Shown here in pieces: positions 6,583-14,484 of a DNA stretch of 19,446 nt. Position numbers and translations under genes: made by a program. The DNA comes from Comamonadaceae bacterium (lineage in GTDB: Bacteria > Pseudomonadota > Gammaproteobacteria > Burkholderiales > Burkholderiaceae_C), in contig CANBRV010000011.1 of NCBI GenBank assembly GCA_947372005.1, positions 1-19,446 on the forward strand, given 5' to 3'. The notes under the pieces are model-generated. The model was not told the origin of the DNA, did not search any database, and worked only from the letters and a program-made list of their open reading frames with translations. Positions within the stretch are counted from its first letter, which is position 1, and every line of letters begins with the position of its first letter.

Positions 6583-7783
6583 GTTTGATCTCCGTCTCTT
6601 TCACAGGAAAGTTAATGAGTGCGGCAAAAACCCCAAGGGCAATCGCCAATTGCCAGACGATGTCATAGCTGCCCGTTTTGTCATACAAATAACCGCCCAG
6701 CCACACACCCATAAACGAGCCCACCTGATGGCTCATAAAGACAAAGCCTCCCAGCATTGACAAATGCGCCACGCCAAAAATTTGTGCGACCACCGCGTTG
6801 GTGGGTGGAACGGTAGATAGCCACAGGAGCCCCATCACCGCAGCAAATACGTAAACACTCATAGGCGAAAGCGGTACCAGCATAAAAATCGTAATCACGA
6901 CTGCACGCGCGCCATAAATAAAGGACAAGATGTAACGCTTCGGCAATTTTTGTCCTAACACACCTGCGGCATACGTGCCAAAAACATTAAAAAGCCCAAT
7001 CAAACCCAGTGCGTAAGCCGCAACTTCAGGCGAGAGCCCTTTATCTTTTAAATAGCTGGGCATGTGCACGCCAATAAACACCACTTGAAAGCCGCACACA
7101 AAGTAGCCCGCCATCAAGAGCTGAAAACTTGGGTACTTAAACGCCTCCTTGAGCGCTTGCAAAATCGACTGTTCGCGCTTGGCTGTTTGCCCACCCGCAA
7201 AGCCCGGCTCTCGCAGACCAAGCGCAAGCGGCATGATGGCGAGCACCGCAACACCCAAAATAAGCAGCGCCTCTTTTGCACCAAAATTTTGAATTAAGAA
7301 ACTTTCCGTTGGCACCATTAAAAATTGTCCGAACGAGCCTGCCGCTGCGGCAACACCCATTGCCCACGAACGCCTATCGGCGCTGACATTGCGGCCAATG
7401 ATGCCGTAGATAACCGCGTAGGTTGTGCCGGCTTGCGCGGCACCAATCAGCACACCAGCTGAAAGCATAAAGGTGAGCGGCGTCTGAGCCATACCCATGC
7501 CCGCAAGCCCCAGTGCATAAGCCACAGCGCCTGTTAAGATGACTTTAAACGCGCCAAATTTATCAGCCACCATGCCCGCAAAAATACCAAAAAATCCCCA
7601 CGATAAGTTTTGAATAGCAATAGCGAGCGAAAACGTCTCGCGGCTCCAATTTTGCGCTTGCGTAATAGGCTGTAACCAAAGTCCAAAGCCATGCCGAATA
7701 CCCATAGCAAGCGTCACGATTAGCGCCCCGCAGAGCAACACTTGCGCCATTGGCAACTGCTTAGTTTGATAATTTGGTTGCAT
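6566..7783 (-). CDS. Major facilitator superfamily transporter
   Basis: A 405-residue polytopic inner-membrane protein with about 12 hydrophobic helices and a central cytoplasmic loop (about 195-215, GLREPGFAGGQTAKREQS). The loop-2 region (MVADKFGAFKVIL) and the tail segment GGYLYDKTGSYD are typical of MFS carriers of the monocarboxylate/oxalate-formate antiporter type (RHGFGLWLQPI near the N-terminus). The substrate is unknown; an organic anion is plausible by family. A GGAAGAAGG ribosome-binding site precedes the ATG. It sits 35 bases downstream of the TPR gene and overlaps the small membrane-protein gene by 17 bases at its 3' end. Confidence 0.9.
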   Translation of the reverse strand: MQPNYQTKQLPMAQVLLCGALIVTLAMGIRHGFGLWLQPITQAQNWSRETFSLAIAIQNLSWGFFGIFAGMVADKFGAFKVILTGAVAYALGLAGMGMAQTPLTFMLSAGVLIGAAQAGTTYAVIYGIIGRNVSADRRSWAMGVAAAAGSFGQFLMVPTESFLIQNFGAKEALLILGVAVLAIMPLALGLREPGFAGGQTAKREQSILQALKEAFKYPSFQLLMAGYFVCGFQVVFIGVHMPSYLKDKGLSPEVAAYALGLIGLFNVFGTYAAGVLGQKLPKRYILSFIYGARAVVITIFMLVPLSPMSVYVFAAVMGLLWLSTVPPTNAVVAQIFGVAHLSMLGGFVFMSHQVGSFMGVWLGGYLYDKTGSYDIVWQLAIALGVFAALINFPVKETEIKRDALA

Positions 7784-7818
7784 AACCTTCTTCCTTTTTA
7801 GTGATGCACATTGTGAAC

Positions 7819-9387
7819 CTAATTGCTAAGCGCCTCTAAGGCTATTGCAACGCGTTGGACAACGCTCGCCCAATCGCCTGCTGCCGTTTGCCGAAAGAGC
7901 CGTACGGTTGGATACCACGGGCTATCGTCGCGATCCTCTAACCAGCGCCAACAGCCGTTGTAGCGCGACAAAATCCAAGTCGGCTTGCCCATAGCAGCTG
8001 CCAAATGCGCCACTGCTGTATCACACGAAATCACAAGATCCAAGTTGGCAATCAACGCCGCCGTATCGGCCCAGTCTTCCAAGTCTTTAGTGAAATCAAT
8101 GATCGCAGGGCCACTCCAGCCCTCACTTTGCATTTGCGCTAATTGCTTGGCGGGTGCATCCAATTGCAAGCTAAAAAATTGAGTCCCATGAGCTGCCTGC
8201 ACAGCTTGTAGCGATACTAATTCACGCAAATGCAAAGAGCGCACAAGGTCCATCCCATGTGCCAGTGGATGCTGAGGGCGATAACCGCCCGCCCAGACCA
8301 AACCCACGCGCTTTTTACGAGCGCCGTCTATCTCTACAAGGCGCTGATGCCAATGCTGCGCCTCCGCCGCCTCTGCAAACAGGTAAGGATGTTGATTTGG
8401 GATTTTTTCTAAGCTATCTGTCTTGCAGGCAAACGGCAGGCCGAGTAAGGGACATTGAAAATCAAAAGGCTTAGCCTGTGCGCTGCCTAGAACGATGGTG
8501 ATGCCCTTTTGTTCGAATACAGTTTTGAATAACCTTTCGACCATTGGGTGAACCAACAAAAATACGGTCGCACCCAAATCCTGCACAAGGCGCACATAAC
8601 GACAAAACTGGAACACATCGCCAAATCCTTGCTCGCACCACAGCAAAATACGTTTGCCAGCAATTGGTTCGCCACGCCACTGGGGTTGCCGAAAATCAAT
8701 CCAGCCAAGATTGTCTTCACTGTTGGGAGATCGATAGTCATAGGCTTGCCAGCCTTGCTGATATTGACCTAGCGCCAGTAGACTGTGCGCTGTATTCCAA
8801 CGGATCCCTGATTGATCTGGATTCAGTGCGAGCGACCGCTCATAACAAGCCAGCGCATCCTTGTGTCGCCCTAGCTGTGTGACCAAAATATCGCCAGCAC
8901 GGTTCAATCCATCTACATAGCCAGGATCCATTTTTTCCGACGTAATGAACCGCGTGACCGCCTCCTCCAAGCGATCCAACTCTTCAAGAATCAATGCCGC
9001 ATTCAGGTTCGCCGCACTATGCGCGGGGTGCAAGGCCAGCGCCCGCTCGTAGCAAGCTAATGCTGCCTCCAGCTCCTTGTTGTTATCCAAAACAACGCCT
9101 TGGTTAAACACCTCATTCGCCATTTTTTGTTGGACTAGGTCGCGGTTAAGACGCGCAGTTTCGTAGTCAGGATAGATACGCAGCGCTCGGTCATAACTGG
9201 CAACGGCCTCCTCAGCTCGCCCCAAGTCGTCCAGCACGTTGCCGCGATTGCACCAAGCTTGGTACAAATCAGGTTGCACCTTGAGCAATTGATCAAATAG
9301 CGCTAACGATTGCGCTAAATCACCCGCCTTTGCCGCTTCAATTGCGGCAAGCTGCATCTCTTGGTTGGTGTCCATCGCGTCGCTCAT
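7819..9387 (-). CDS. TPR protein with C-terminal glycosyltransferase-like domain
   Basis: A 522-residue cytoplasmic protein. The N-terminal half is a run of about five or six tetratricopeptide repeats (roughly residues 11-225), for example YQAWCNRGNVLDDLGRAEEA and two copies of ALACYERxLALxP. The C-terminal half (about 230-520) is a GT-B-like domain: ILLWCEQGFGDVFQFCRYV, then KKRVGLVWAGGY, and near the end DLVISCDTAVAHLAAAMGKP followed by WILSRYNGCWRWL. The last block resembles the nucleotide-sugar site of GT9-type heptosyltransferase-like proteins often fused to TPRs. Acceptor and donor are unknown; protein or envelope glycosylation are possibilities. No good ribosome-binding site precedes the ATG at 9387; ATG 9375 (MDTNQEM) is an alternative start. 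First gene of the minus-strand run. Confidence 0.85.
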   Translation of the reverse strand: MSDAMDTNQEMQLAAIEAAKAGDLAQSLALFDQLLKVQPDLYQAWCNRGNVLDDLGRAEEAVASYDRALRIYPDYETARLNRDLVQQKMANEVFNQGVVLDNNKELEAALACYERALALHPAHSAANLNAALILEELDRLEEAVTRFITSEKMDPGYVDGLNRAGDILVTQLGRHKDALACYERSLALNPDQSGIRWNTAHSLLALGQYQQGWQAYDYRSPNSEDNLGWIDFRQPQWRGEPIAGKRILLWCEQGFGDVFQFCRYVRLVQDLGATVFLLVHPMVERLFKTVFEQKGITIVLGSAQAKPFDFQCPLLGLPFACKTDSLEKIPNQHPYLFAEAAEAQHWHQRLVEIDGARKKRVGLVWAGGYRPQHPLAHGMDLVRSLHLRELVSLQAVQAAHGTQFFSLQLDAPAKQLAQMQSEGWSGPAIIDFTKDLEDWADTAALIANLDLVISCDTAVAHLAAAMGKPTWILSRYNGCWRWLEDRDDSPWYPTVRLFRQTAAGDWASVVQRVAIALEALSN

Positions 9388-9425
9388 GACAGGTATTATC
9401 TAAGCTAGCCCCTACCCTCCTATTT
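9388..9425. promoter_or_regulatory. Short divergent promoter region
   Basis: Only 38 bases separate the divergent starts of the TPR protein and the AEC transporter. The same bases give a -10-like TATTAT on the plus strand (9394-9399) and GATAAT on the minus strand (9395-9400). Convincing -35 boxes are not visible, and neither gene has a clear ribosome-binding site, so one or both may have short or missing leaders. Confidence 0.3.
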
Positions 9426-10388
9426 ATGCTGTCCGTTTTTTCCATCACCATCCCCTTCTTTGCCTTGGTCTTAATGGGCTACGTTGCAACCAAACGCGCA
9501 TTTTTACCACTTGCCGCCATTCCGGGCTTAAACGCGTATGTGCTTTTCTTTGCGCTACCGTGCATGCTGTTTCGCTTTGGCGCGTCCACACCGATTGCGC
9601 AGCTGTTAGACGCCAATGTTTTCATTGTGTATTTGCCTTGCGCCCTCATCATGGTAAGTTTGACGATTGCACTGACTTTGTCACGCAAAACCAACTGGAA
9701 CAACGCAGCGCTAGGCGCGCTGGTGGCGGCCTTCCCCAATACGGGCTTTATGGGCATGCCGCTACTGATTGCGCTGCTAGGCGCCAAAGTGGCAGGCCCC
9801 ACCATCATTACCATCACGATTGACATGGTCATCACGACCTCACTCTGCGTGGCGCTCTCGCGCTTGGATAGTGCAGGCGAACACGGCGCAGGCGCTGCGC
9901 TCAAAAAAGCTTTGCTGGGTATGGCCTCCAACCCTATGCCTTGGGCTATTTTGCTCGGCACGGCATTTTCTGCTTTGAACTTGGAATTGCTGGGGCCAGT
10001 TGCTAAAACAGTCGAATTGCTGGGGTTGTCTGCCTCGCCCGTAGCGCTTTTTACGATTGGCGCCGTTTTAGCAAGAGGTAGCGGGCACTCTGCACAGACG
10101 ACTTCTTCTGCTTCAGCTCGCGATTTTTGGTTGATTGCGCTTTTGAAGTTGTTCTTACATCCGCTGCTCGTTCTGCTAGCGGGCATTAGCGCGATTCGGC
10201 TTGGCATTCCACTCGATCCCTTCGCGCTCAAAGTCATCGTGCTGATTGCGGCGCTGCCAAGCGCTAGCAATGTCGCGCTCTTAGCCGAACGCTTCGAAGC
10301 CGATACAGCGCGTATTGCCCGCATCATCTTGGTGTCCACTGCGCTGGCGTTTTTTACCTTTTCGGGTGCGGTAACTTTGCTTACCTAA
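9426..10388 (+). CDS. AEC-family transporter (auxin efflux carrier / malonate permease type)
   Basis: A 320-residue hydrophobic protein with about ten membrane helices arranged as two five-helix halves. Typical features are the N-terminal helix with FALVLMGYVATKRAFL, the helix-breaking FFALPCMLFRF (about residues 41-51), GALVAAFPNTGFMGMPLL (97-114) with the conserved Asn-Thr-Gly-Phe-Met-Gly-Met-Pro of the family, and the C-terminal LPSASNVALLAE (278-289). Bacterial members carry organic acids such as malonate or malate; the substrate here is unknown. It stands alone on the plus strand and ends 8 bases from the convergent priA stop, with no visible terminator between them. Confidence 0.9.
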   Translation: MLSVFSITIPFFALVLMGYVATKRAFLPLAAIPGLNAYVLFFALPCMLFRFGASTPIAQLLDANVFIVYLPCALIMVSLTIALTLSRKTNWNNAALGALVAAFPNTGFMGMPLLIALLGAKVAGPTIITITIDMVITTSLCVALSRLDSAGEHGAGAALKKALLGMASNPMPWAILLGTAFSALNLELLGPVAKTVELLGLSASPVALFTIGAVLARGSGHSAQTTSSASARDFWLIALLKLFLHPLLVLLAGISAIRLGIPLDPFALKVIVLIAALPSASNVALLAERFEADTARIARIILVSTALAFFTFSGAVTLLT

Positions 10389-10396
10389 GCTAGGCG

Positions 10397-12544
10397 CTAA
10401 ATCGTCAGCGGATCCACATCCAACGCCCATCGCAACACGCCTTGGGCTTTAAGCGAACGTAAATAAGGCTGCCACGTCGCCAGCATACGCTGCAAAGCCA
10501 TACGGGACGGGGCTTCCACAAGCATCTGCGCACGCTCCACATTGGCGATACGCTGCATGGCCATTGGCACGGCAGGGTACAGTGTAACGTAATTTTTAGA
10601 GTTGGGGTCACGGAACAGCTCGAACTCGGACTCCGTGCCAACCACCGCAGCCGCGCTATCCAAAAACGCTTGCGCGAGTCCCTGCGTTCGCCCTTCGGCA
10701 CGTACCAGCGCTTGATAGCTAAACGGCGGCATGGCAGCGCCCTCACGCTCTGTCAATTGGCTAGCCGCAAACGCGGGGTAATCGTGCGCAGCCAATGCCT
10801 TGTAAAGCGGATGCTGTGGGTGTTGGGTTTGCAGCCACATCTCGGCGGCACTGCTCATGCTAGCGTCCCGCCCTGCACGTCCTGCAGCTTGCATGAGCAG
10901 CGAAAACAAACGCTCGGGCGCCCTAAAGTCCGCCGCAAACAAGGCGCTATCGGGGTTCACCGCAGCTACCAGCGTGATCCGCCGAAAGTCGTGCCCCTTG
11001 GTCACCATTTGCGTGCCTACAAGCACATCAACCTCGCCCGCGTGAACGCTCGCCATTTGCGCCTCTAAGCTGCCCTTAGCGCTGGTCGAGTCAGCATCTA
11101 ACCGCAGCACGCGGAATTTTGTCCCTAGCTGCGCAACCAGCATTTCCTCCAGCTGCTCCGTCCCACGTCCCTGCATCCCAATATCTAAGTTGCCACACAG
11201 CGGACATTGGCGCGGCACGGCCGTGGTGAGCGAGCAATGGTGGCAGCGCAAACGCCGATCTTTTTTGTGGAAAACTTGATTCGCGCTGCAATGGGGGCAA
11301 GCGCTTTTCCACTCGCACGAGCCGCAATGCAAAACAGGCGCGTAGCCACGGCGATTCAAAAACAAAAGTGATTGCTCACCGCGTTCAGCTCGTTCGGTGA
11401 TAGCTGCCATCAGCGCAGGTGCAAGCCCGCCCGCCATCAGCTCGCTTTTTTGCTGCAAACGCATGTCGACTACACGCACTTTGGGCATGGCTGCGGCGTT
11501 GATTCGGGATGGCATATCTAGCCGCTGATAGCGCGATGGCTTGCTGCCCACAGGATTGGCGTTGTGCCACGTCTCGATCGACGGCGTTGCTGAGCCAAGA
11601 ATGACTTGAATACGCTCCTCGGCACCACGACTACCGCCTCTGTACACCGCCAAATCCCGCGCCGAATAGCGCGAGCCGTCTTGGCTTTTGTAGCTCGGGT
11701 CGTGCTCTTCGTCAACAACAATAAGACGCAGATGCGGCATGGACGCCAGCACCGCCAACCGCGTACCCAAAACCAACCGCGCCTGCCCCACATGCGCCGC
11801 CAGCCAGCTAGCCGTGCGCTGGGCGGGCGTCATGCCGCTGTGCATCAGCACGACGGTACCCACGCCAAAGCGCGCTTCGATGCGCCCCTGAAACCGCGCT
11901 TCCATTTGCGGCGTGAGGTTGATTTCTGGCACCATAACTAACGCCTGTGCTTTTTCGTCCGCCGCCAGCACCTGCTCGATGCGGCGCAGATAGACCTCCG
12001 TCTTGCCACTGCCCGTTGCACCAAAGAGCAACTTGGGACGTGGGTCAACACCGCCGAGCTGCATCAGCACCGCGTCCTGCTCTGAGCTGACCTGCAGGCC
12101 AGACTGGCTATGGCTTATCGGATGGGGCAGCTGAGAAGCTTTGCCTGCTATGGCTTGCAGGGACGTTATTTTTGACTTCTTTTCGCGCTTTTTAAGCAAC
12201 CGCCCAAACTGCGCCTCGTCCAAATCACGCAATTGCGGCGGCAGCGCCGCCATGGCCAGCTCGCCCGCAAAGCGCTGGTAATAACCAGCCGCAAACCCTA
12301 TCAAATCAACCCAGGCATGCCCCAGCGGCGGCAAGTCCAGCACGGCAGTAATGGGCTTTAAGCTCGCTGGCTCTGGCTCGCTCGTTCCCGCCTCAGCGGC
12401 CCAAACGACCCCCAGCAGCTCCCGAGCACCCAGCGGCACACGCACCAAAGTACCCAGCGGCAGTGCAGCACTATGGCGGTAGCTAAGCACCTCGGGTAGC
12501 CGACTGTGCGCTGGCGTTGGGAGCACAACCGACACGCCGTACAT
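10397..12544 (-). CDS. priA: Primosomal protein N' (replication restart helicase PriA)
   Basis: A 715-residue superfamily-2 helicase that reloads the replisome at collapsed forks. Order: N-terminal 3'-DNA-end-binding domain (MYGVSVVLPTPAHSRL onward), Walker A GATGSGKTEV (175-184), DEEH Walker B box (278-281), SAT motif (GSATPS, 317-322), and an eight-cysteine zinc-binding insert (Cys 407, 410, 416, 419, 434, 437, 447, 450). Helicase motifs V-VI then follow (GTQMVTKGHDF and QAAGRAGR). All key residues are present. The frame is open back to a TTG at 12586, but those 14 residues look unrelated to the family, so the ATG at 12544 is chosen; its AGGA sits too close for a good ribosome-binding site. 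Upstream is the AT-rich region with DnaA boxes. Confidence 0.95.
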   Translation of the reverse strand: MYGVSVVLPTPAHSRLPEVLSYRHSAALPLGTLVRVPLGARELLGVVWAAEAGTSEPEPASLKPITAVLDLPPLGHAWVDLIGFAAGYYQRFAGELAMAALPPQLRDLDEAQFGRLLKKREKKSKITSLQAIAGKASQLPHPISHSQSGLQVSSEQDAVLMQLGGVDPRPKLLFGATGSGKTEVYLRRIEQVLAADEKAQALVMVPEINLTPQMEARFQGRIEARFGVGTVVLMHSGMTPAQRTASWLAAHVGQARLVLGTRLAVLASMPHLRLIVVDEEHDPSYKSQDGSRYSARDLAVYRGGSRGAEERIQVILGSATPSIETWHNANPVGSKPSRYQRLDMPSRINAAAMPKVRVVDMRLQQKSELMAGGLAPALMAAITERAERGEQSLLFLNRRGYAPVLHCGSCEWKSACPHCSANQVFHKKDRRLRCHHCSLTTAVPRQCPLCGNLDIGMQGRGTEQLEEMLVAQLGTKFRVLRLDADSTSAKGSLEAQMASVHAGEVDVLVGTQMVTKGHDFRRITLVAAVNPDSALFAADFRAPERLFSLLMQAAGRAGRDASMSSAAEMWLQTQHPQHPLYKALAAHDYPAFAASQLTEREGAAMPPFSYQALVRAEGRTQGLAQAFLDSAAAVVGTESEFELFRDPNSKNYVTLYPAVPMAMQRIANVERAQMLVEAPSRMALQRMLATWQPYLRSLKAQGVLRWALDVDPLTI

Positions 12545-12669
12545 TTCCTGAGTGCTGCGTAGGGGATTTATATTTTTTTCTTCCAATTTACTGTCATCAA
12601 TCGTTCATAAATCTTCAAAAGCTGCGCTAAGTGCTTGATTTGTAGCCATCGAAAAATACCCCCATATTT

Positions 12670-12678
12670 TGTGGATAA
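12670..12678 (-). promoter_or_regulatory. dnaA box: DnaA box (TTATCCACA on minus strand)
   Basis: TGTGGATAA on the plus strand is the exact complement of the high-affinity DnaA box TTATCCACA. A degraded copy (TGTGAGTTA, 12682-12690, two mismatches) lies 12 bases further on, the kind of phasing seen in origin arrays. Confidence 0.65.
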
Positions 12679-12775
12679 CTTTGTGAGTTATTTACTCAGC
12701 AAGCCCGCTAAGCCCCTCGTATCAAGCCTTCCACTAGATTGCATTCTAAACAAGCAAAAAACAGAAGTACATATA

Positions 12776-12788
12776 AATCAAATACTTA
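12776..12788 (+). promoter_or_regulatory. Consensus IHF-binding site
   Basis: AATCAAATACTTA fits WATCAANNNNTTR at every fixed position and sits in an A/T-rich context, between the two DnaA boxes. IHF bending between DnaA boxes is a known feature of E. coli oriC and of DnaA-control loci. Confidence 0.45.
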
Positions 12789-12827
12789 ATCGTGTTTTTC
12801 TTAAAATAAAAAATTATCGATAAGGGC

Positions 12828-12857
12828 TTGACATCATTTTTTATCTGCTCTTATTTT
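12828..12857 (+). promoter_or_regulatory. Candidate sigma70 promoter firing toward ybeY 3' end
   Basis: A perfect TTGACA (12828-12833) is followed after 18 bases by TATTTT (12852-12857, four of six). Transcription would run rightward, antisense to ybeY, since no plus-strand gene follows directly. A DnaA box begins at the next base, so DnaA could cover the start site. Confidence 0.3.
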
Positions 12858-12866
12858 TGTGCATAA
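12858..12866 (-). promoter_or_regulatory. dnaA box: DnaA box (TTATGCACA on minus strand)
   Basis: TGTGCATAA complements TTATGCACA, matching the DnaA consensus TTATNCACA at all fixed positions. It lies at the right edge of the most AT-rich segment, directly after the candidate -10 box and inside the long inverted repeat. Confidence 0.6.
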
Positions 12867-12923
12867 AGCGAGCCCTTATGACATAAGCCTCGGCAGGCTA
12901 AGCTGCTTGGAATCCTTGTTAAA

Positions 12924-13427
12924 TCAAGCGTCATACGGGTTGCCCATGTCCAAACCATGCAAAATCAATATCTCCAGAGCTTCCATCTTCGCGGCATCAG
13001 TCTGGCTGTGCTCGTGGTCATAGCCCATCGCATGCAGCGTGCCGTGCACAAGCAAATGCACGTAATGCGCTCGCAAATCCTTGCTTTGTTCAGCCGCCTC
13101 ACGCTCCAGCACGGGGGCGCACAGCACAAGGTCTGCCAACAGCACGGGGGATAAGGCATAGTCAAACGTGAGCACATTGGTGGCGTAGTCTTTGCCGCGA
13201 TATTGCTGGTTGAGGGCGCGGCCCTCCTCGCTACCGACCACACGCACGGTGATTTCAGCGGCTTGCACGGCCTTCTTGGCTGACTGCCCTGCAAGTGGAT
13301 GCGCTAGCGCGTGTTTAATCGCTCTTGTAACCGCATGACGAGGCAAGAGTACGCGATGAGCGGCCATTGCTTTAGGGTTTGCCCACTGGAGTGAGAGCTG
13401 GAGTTCGGGGTAAGCTCGGGCGTTCAT
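12924..13427 (-). CDS. ybeY: rRNA maturation endoribonuclease YbeY
   Basis: A 167-residue single-strand endoribonuclease needed for 16S rRNA 3'-end maturation and ribosome quality control. The family signature HGTLHAMGYDHEH is present with the three zinc-binding histidines (His128, His132, His138), and GKDYATNVLTFDY (79-91) is the second conserved block. The frame extends upstream to 13514, but the extra 29 residues would run into the divergent gene; the ATG at 13427 has a strong GAGG ribosome-binding site 6 bases before it and starts a normal-length protein. Only 31 bases separate it from the divergent binding-protein gene. In many proteobacteria ybeY lies with phoH (ybeZ); that neighbour is absent here. 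Confidence 0.94.
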   Translation of the reverse strand: MNARAYPELQLSLQWANPKAMAAHRVLLPRHAVTRAIKHALAHPLAGQSAKKAVQAAEITVRVVGSEEGRALNQQYRGKDYATNVLTFDYALSPVLLADLVLCAPVLEREAAEQSKDLRAHYVHLLVHGTLHAMGYDHEHSQTDAAKMEALEILILHGLDMGNPYDA

Positions 13428-13458
13428 TGGAATCCTCGCTCCTATTGAGAAAACGAAT

Positions 13459-14484
13459 ATGAAAAAACAAATTATCGTCGCCAGTCTCGCTCTGGCTTTT
13501 GGTCTTGTACACACTGCGGCGTCTGCTCAATCTACCGTCAACGTGATTTGCTCGGTGCAAGCCGAGTGGTGCACCCTGATTTCTACCGTGTACGCCAAAA
13601 CGACTGGGGTCAAAATCAACATGAGCCTCAAAGGTTCAGGTGAGGCATTAGCGCAAATTATTGCGGAGCGCGAAAACCCCAAAACCGATGTGTGGTTTGG
13701 CGGCACAGGCGATCCGCACTTGCAAGCGGCCGAGCAAAACCTGACGCTGGAATACCAATCCCCCGTGATGCCGCAGTTGCAAGGCTGGGCGCAGCAACAA
13801 GCGCAACAATCCAAGTTCAAAACCGTTGGCATTTATTCAGGACCGCTGGGTTTTGGCTACAACACCGAAATCCTGAAGAAAAAGAACATGCCCGTGCCGC
13901 AAACATGGGAAGACCTAACCAAACCGATTTACAAAGGCGAAATCCAAGTCGCCAACCCTGCGTCCAGCGGCACGGCCTACACCATGATTGCGACCTTGGT
14001 GCAGCTGATGGGCGAAGACAAAGCGTTTGACTACATGAAGCGCTTGCACAAAAACATCAGCCAGTACACCCGCAGTGGCACGGGGCCGATCAAGGCGGCG
14101 GCACGCGGCGAGACGGCCATCTCTATTAGCTTCATTCACGACGCACCAGGCGAAGCTATGCAGGGCTTTCCCGTGCTGGCGATCACGCCTAAAGATGGCA
14201 CGGGTGCAGAGATTGGCTCGATGAGCTTAATAAAAGGCGCAAAGAATTTAGAGGCTGCCAAAAAGTTTTATGACTGGGCACTGTCTGCCAGTGCGCAAGA
14301 ACTGGGCGCAGCCGCCAAGCAGTTCCAAGTGCCCGCCAACAAAGGCTCCAAAGTCGATAGCCGCGTACCTGATTTCAAAAAAATCAAGTTCATCAATTAC
14401 GACTACGCCAAATATGGCGCGTCCACCGAGCGTCGTCGCTTAATTGCCAAATGGGAGAAGGAAGTGAATTCACTCCCCAGATAA
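13459..14484 (+). CDS. ABC transporter periplasmic binding protein (AfuA/FbpA class), possible sugar-phosphate binder
   Basis: A 341-residue exported protein. A signal peptide (basic MKKQ, hydrophobic core, cleavage near AASAQS at 20-25) is followed by a two-lobed type II binding-protein fold: DVWFGGTGDPH (77-87), VGIYSGPLGFGYN (123-135), NPASSGTAY (166-174), RSGTGPIKAAARGETAISISFIHDAP (205-230). COG1840 proteins like this are usually called ferric-iron binders, but I do not see the adjacent tyrosine pair that binds iron in FbpA. His227-Asp228 and Glu251 have the same spacing as the sugar-contacting His-Asp...Glu that I recall in the hexose-phosphate binder AfuA. With tal and pgi downstream, sugar phosphate is a reasonable guess; phosphonate or another anion remains possible. 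The last codons lie in a REP-like hairpin. Confidence 0.85.
   Translation: MKKQIIVASLALAFGLVHTAASAQSTVNVICSVQAEWCTLISTVYAKTTGVKINMSLKGSGEALAQIIAERENPKTDVWFGGTGDPHLQAAEQNLTLEYQSPVMPQLQGWAQQQAQQSKFKTVGIYSGPLGFGYNTEILKKKNMPVPQTWEDLTKPIYKGEIQVANPASSGTAYTMIATLVQLMGEDKAFDYMKRLHKNISQYTRSGTGPIKAAARGETAISISFIHDAPGEAMQGFPVLAITPKDGTGAEIGSMSLIKGAKNLEAAKKFYDWALSASAQELGAAAKQFQVPANKGSKVDSRVPDFKKIKFINYDYAKYGASTERRRLIAKWEKEVNSLPR

Larger units (their letters stand above)
12820..12879. repeat. Inverted repeat flanking the promoter and DnaA box
   Basis: ATAAGGGCT (12820-12828) and AGCCCTTAT (12871-12879) are perfect 9-base complements 42 bases apart. They enclose the TTGACA promoter and the second DnaA box. 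The right arm overlaps a second palindrome, CTTATG-A-CATAAG (12875-12887), and a small hairpin AGCCT-CGGC-AGGCT follows (12886-12899). Confidence 0.55.
12545..12923. other. AT-rich non-coding region with DnaA boxes and IHF site (origin-like or DnaA-control locus)
   Basis: This is the only stretch over 300 bases without a convincing gene. The part from about 12755 to 12866 is roughly one quarter G+C, far below the flanking genes. It holds two exact matches to the DnaA box, one consensus IHF site between them, a sigma70-like promoter and nested inverted repeats, all listed separately. Such a combination is known from oriC and from the DnaA-titrating/reactivating loci datA and DARS. A 62-codon plus-strand frame at 12635-12823 has no recognisable protein character. 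Adjacency to priA is suggestive but not proof. Confidence 0.5.

Noticed and set aside
9479..10339. Long 286-codon minus-strand frame opposite the AEC transporter
   Set aside because: It is the complementary shadow of a real membrane-protein gene: Ser/Ala/Lys-rich with no recognisable domain.
12584..12586. TTG at 12586 as the priA start
   Set aside because: It would add 14 residues without family character and has no ribosome-binding site; the ATG at 12544 starts right before the conserved N-terminal strand.
12605..12649. A 14-codon minus-strand frame upstream of priA (ATG 12649) that could be a leader peptide
   Set aside because: It has a G-rich stretch upstream but no regulatory amino-acid run or attenuator hairpin, and lies in AT-rich sequence where short frames arise by chance.
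12635..12823. Plus-strand 62-codon frame in the AT-rich intergenic region
   Set aside because: Composition follows the AT-rich DNA, there is no convincing ribosome-binding site, and no domain or membrane pattern is recognisable.
12886..12923. Hairpin AGCCT-CGGC-AGGCT as the ybeY terminator
   Set aside because: No T-run follows the stem on the minus strand, and the stem is only 5 bp, so intrinsic termination is not supported.
13428..13458. A promoter for the binding-protein gene within the 31-base divergent gap
   Set aside because: No -35/-10 pair of acceptable spacing can be placed there; the promoter probably lies inside the ybeY 5' end, but I cannot point to it.
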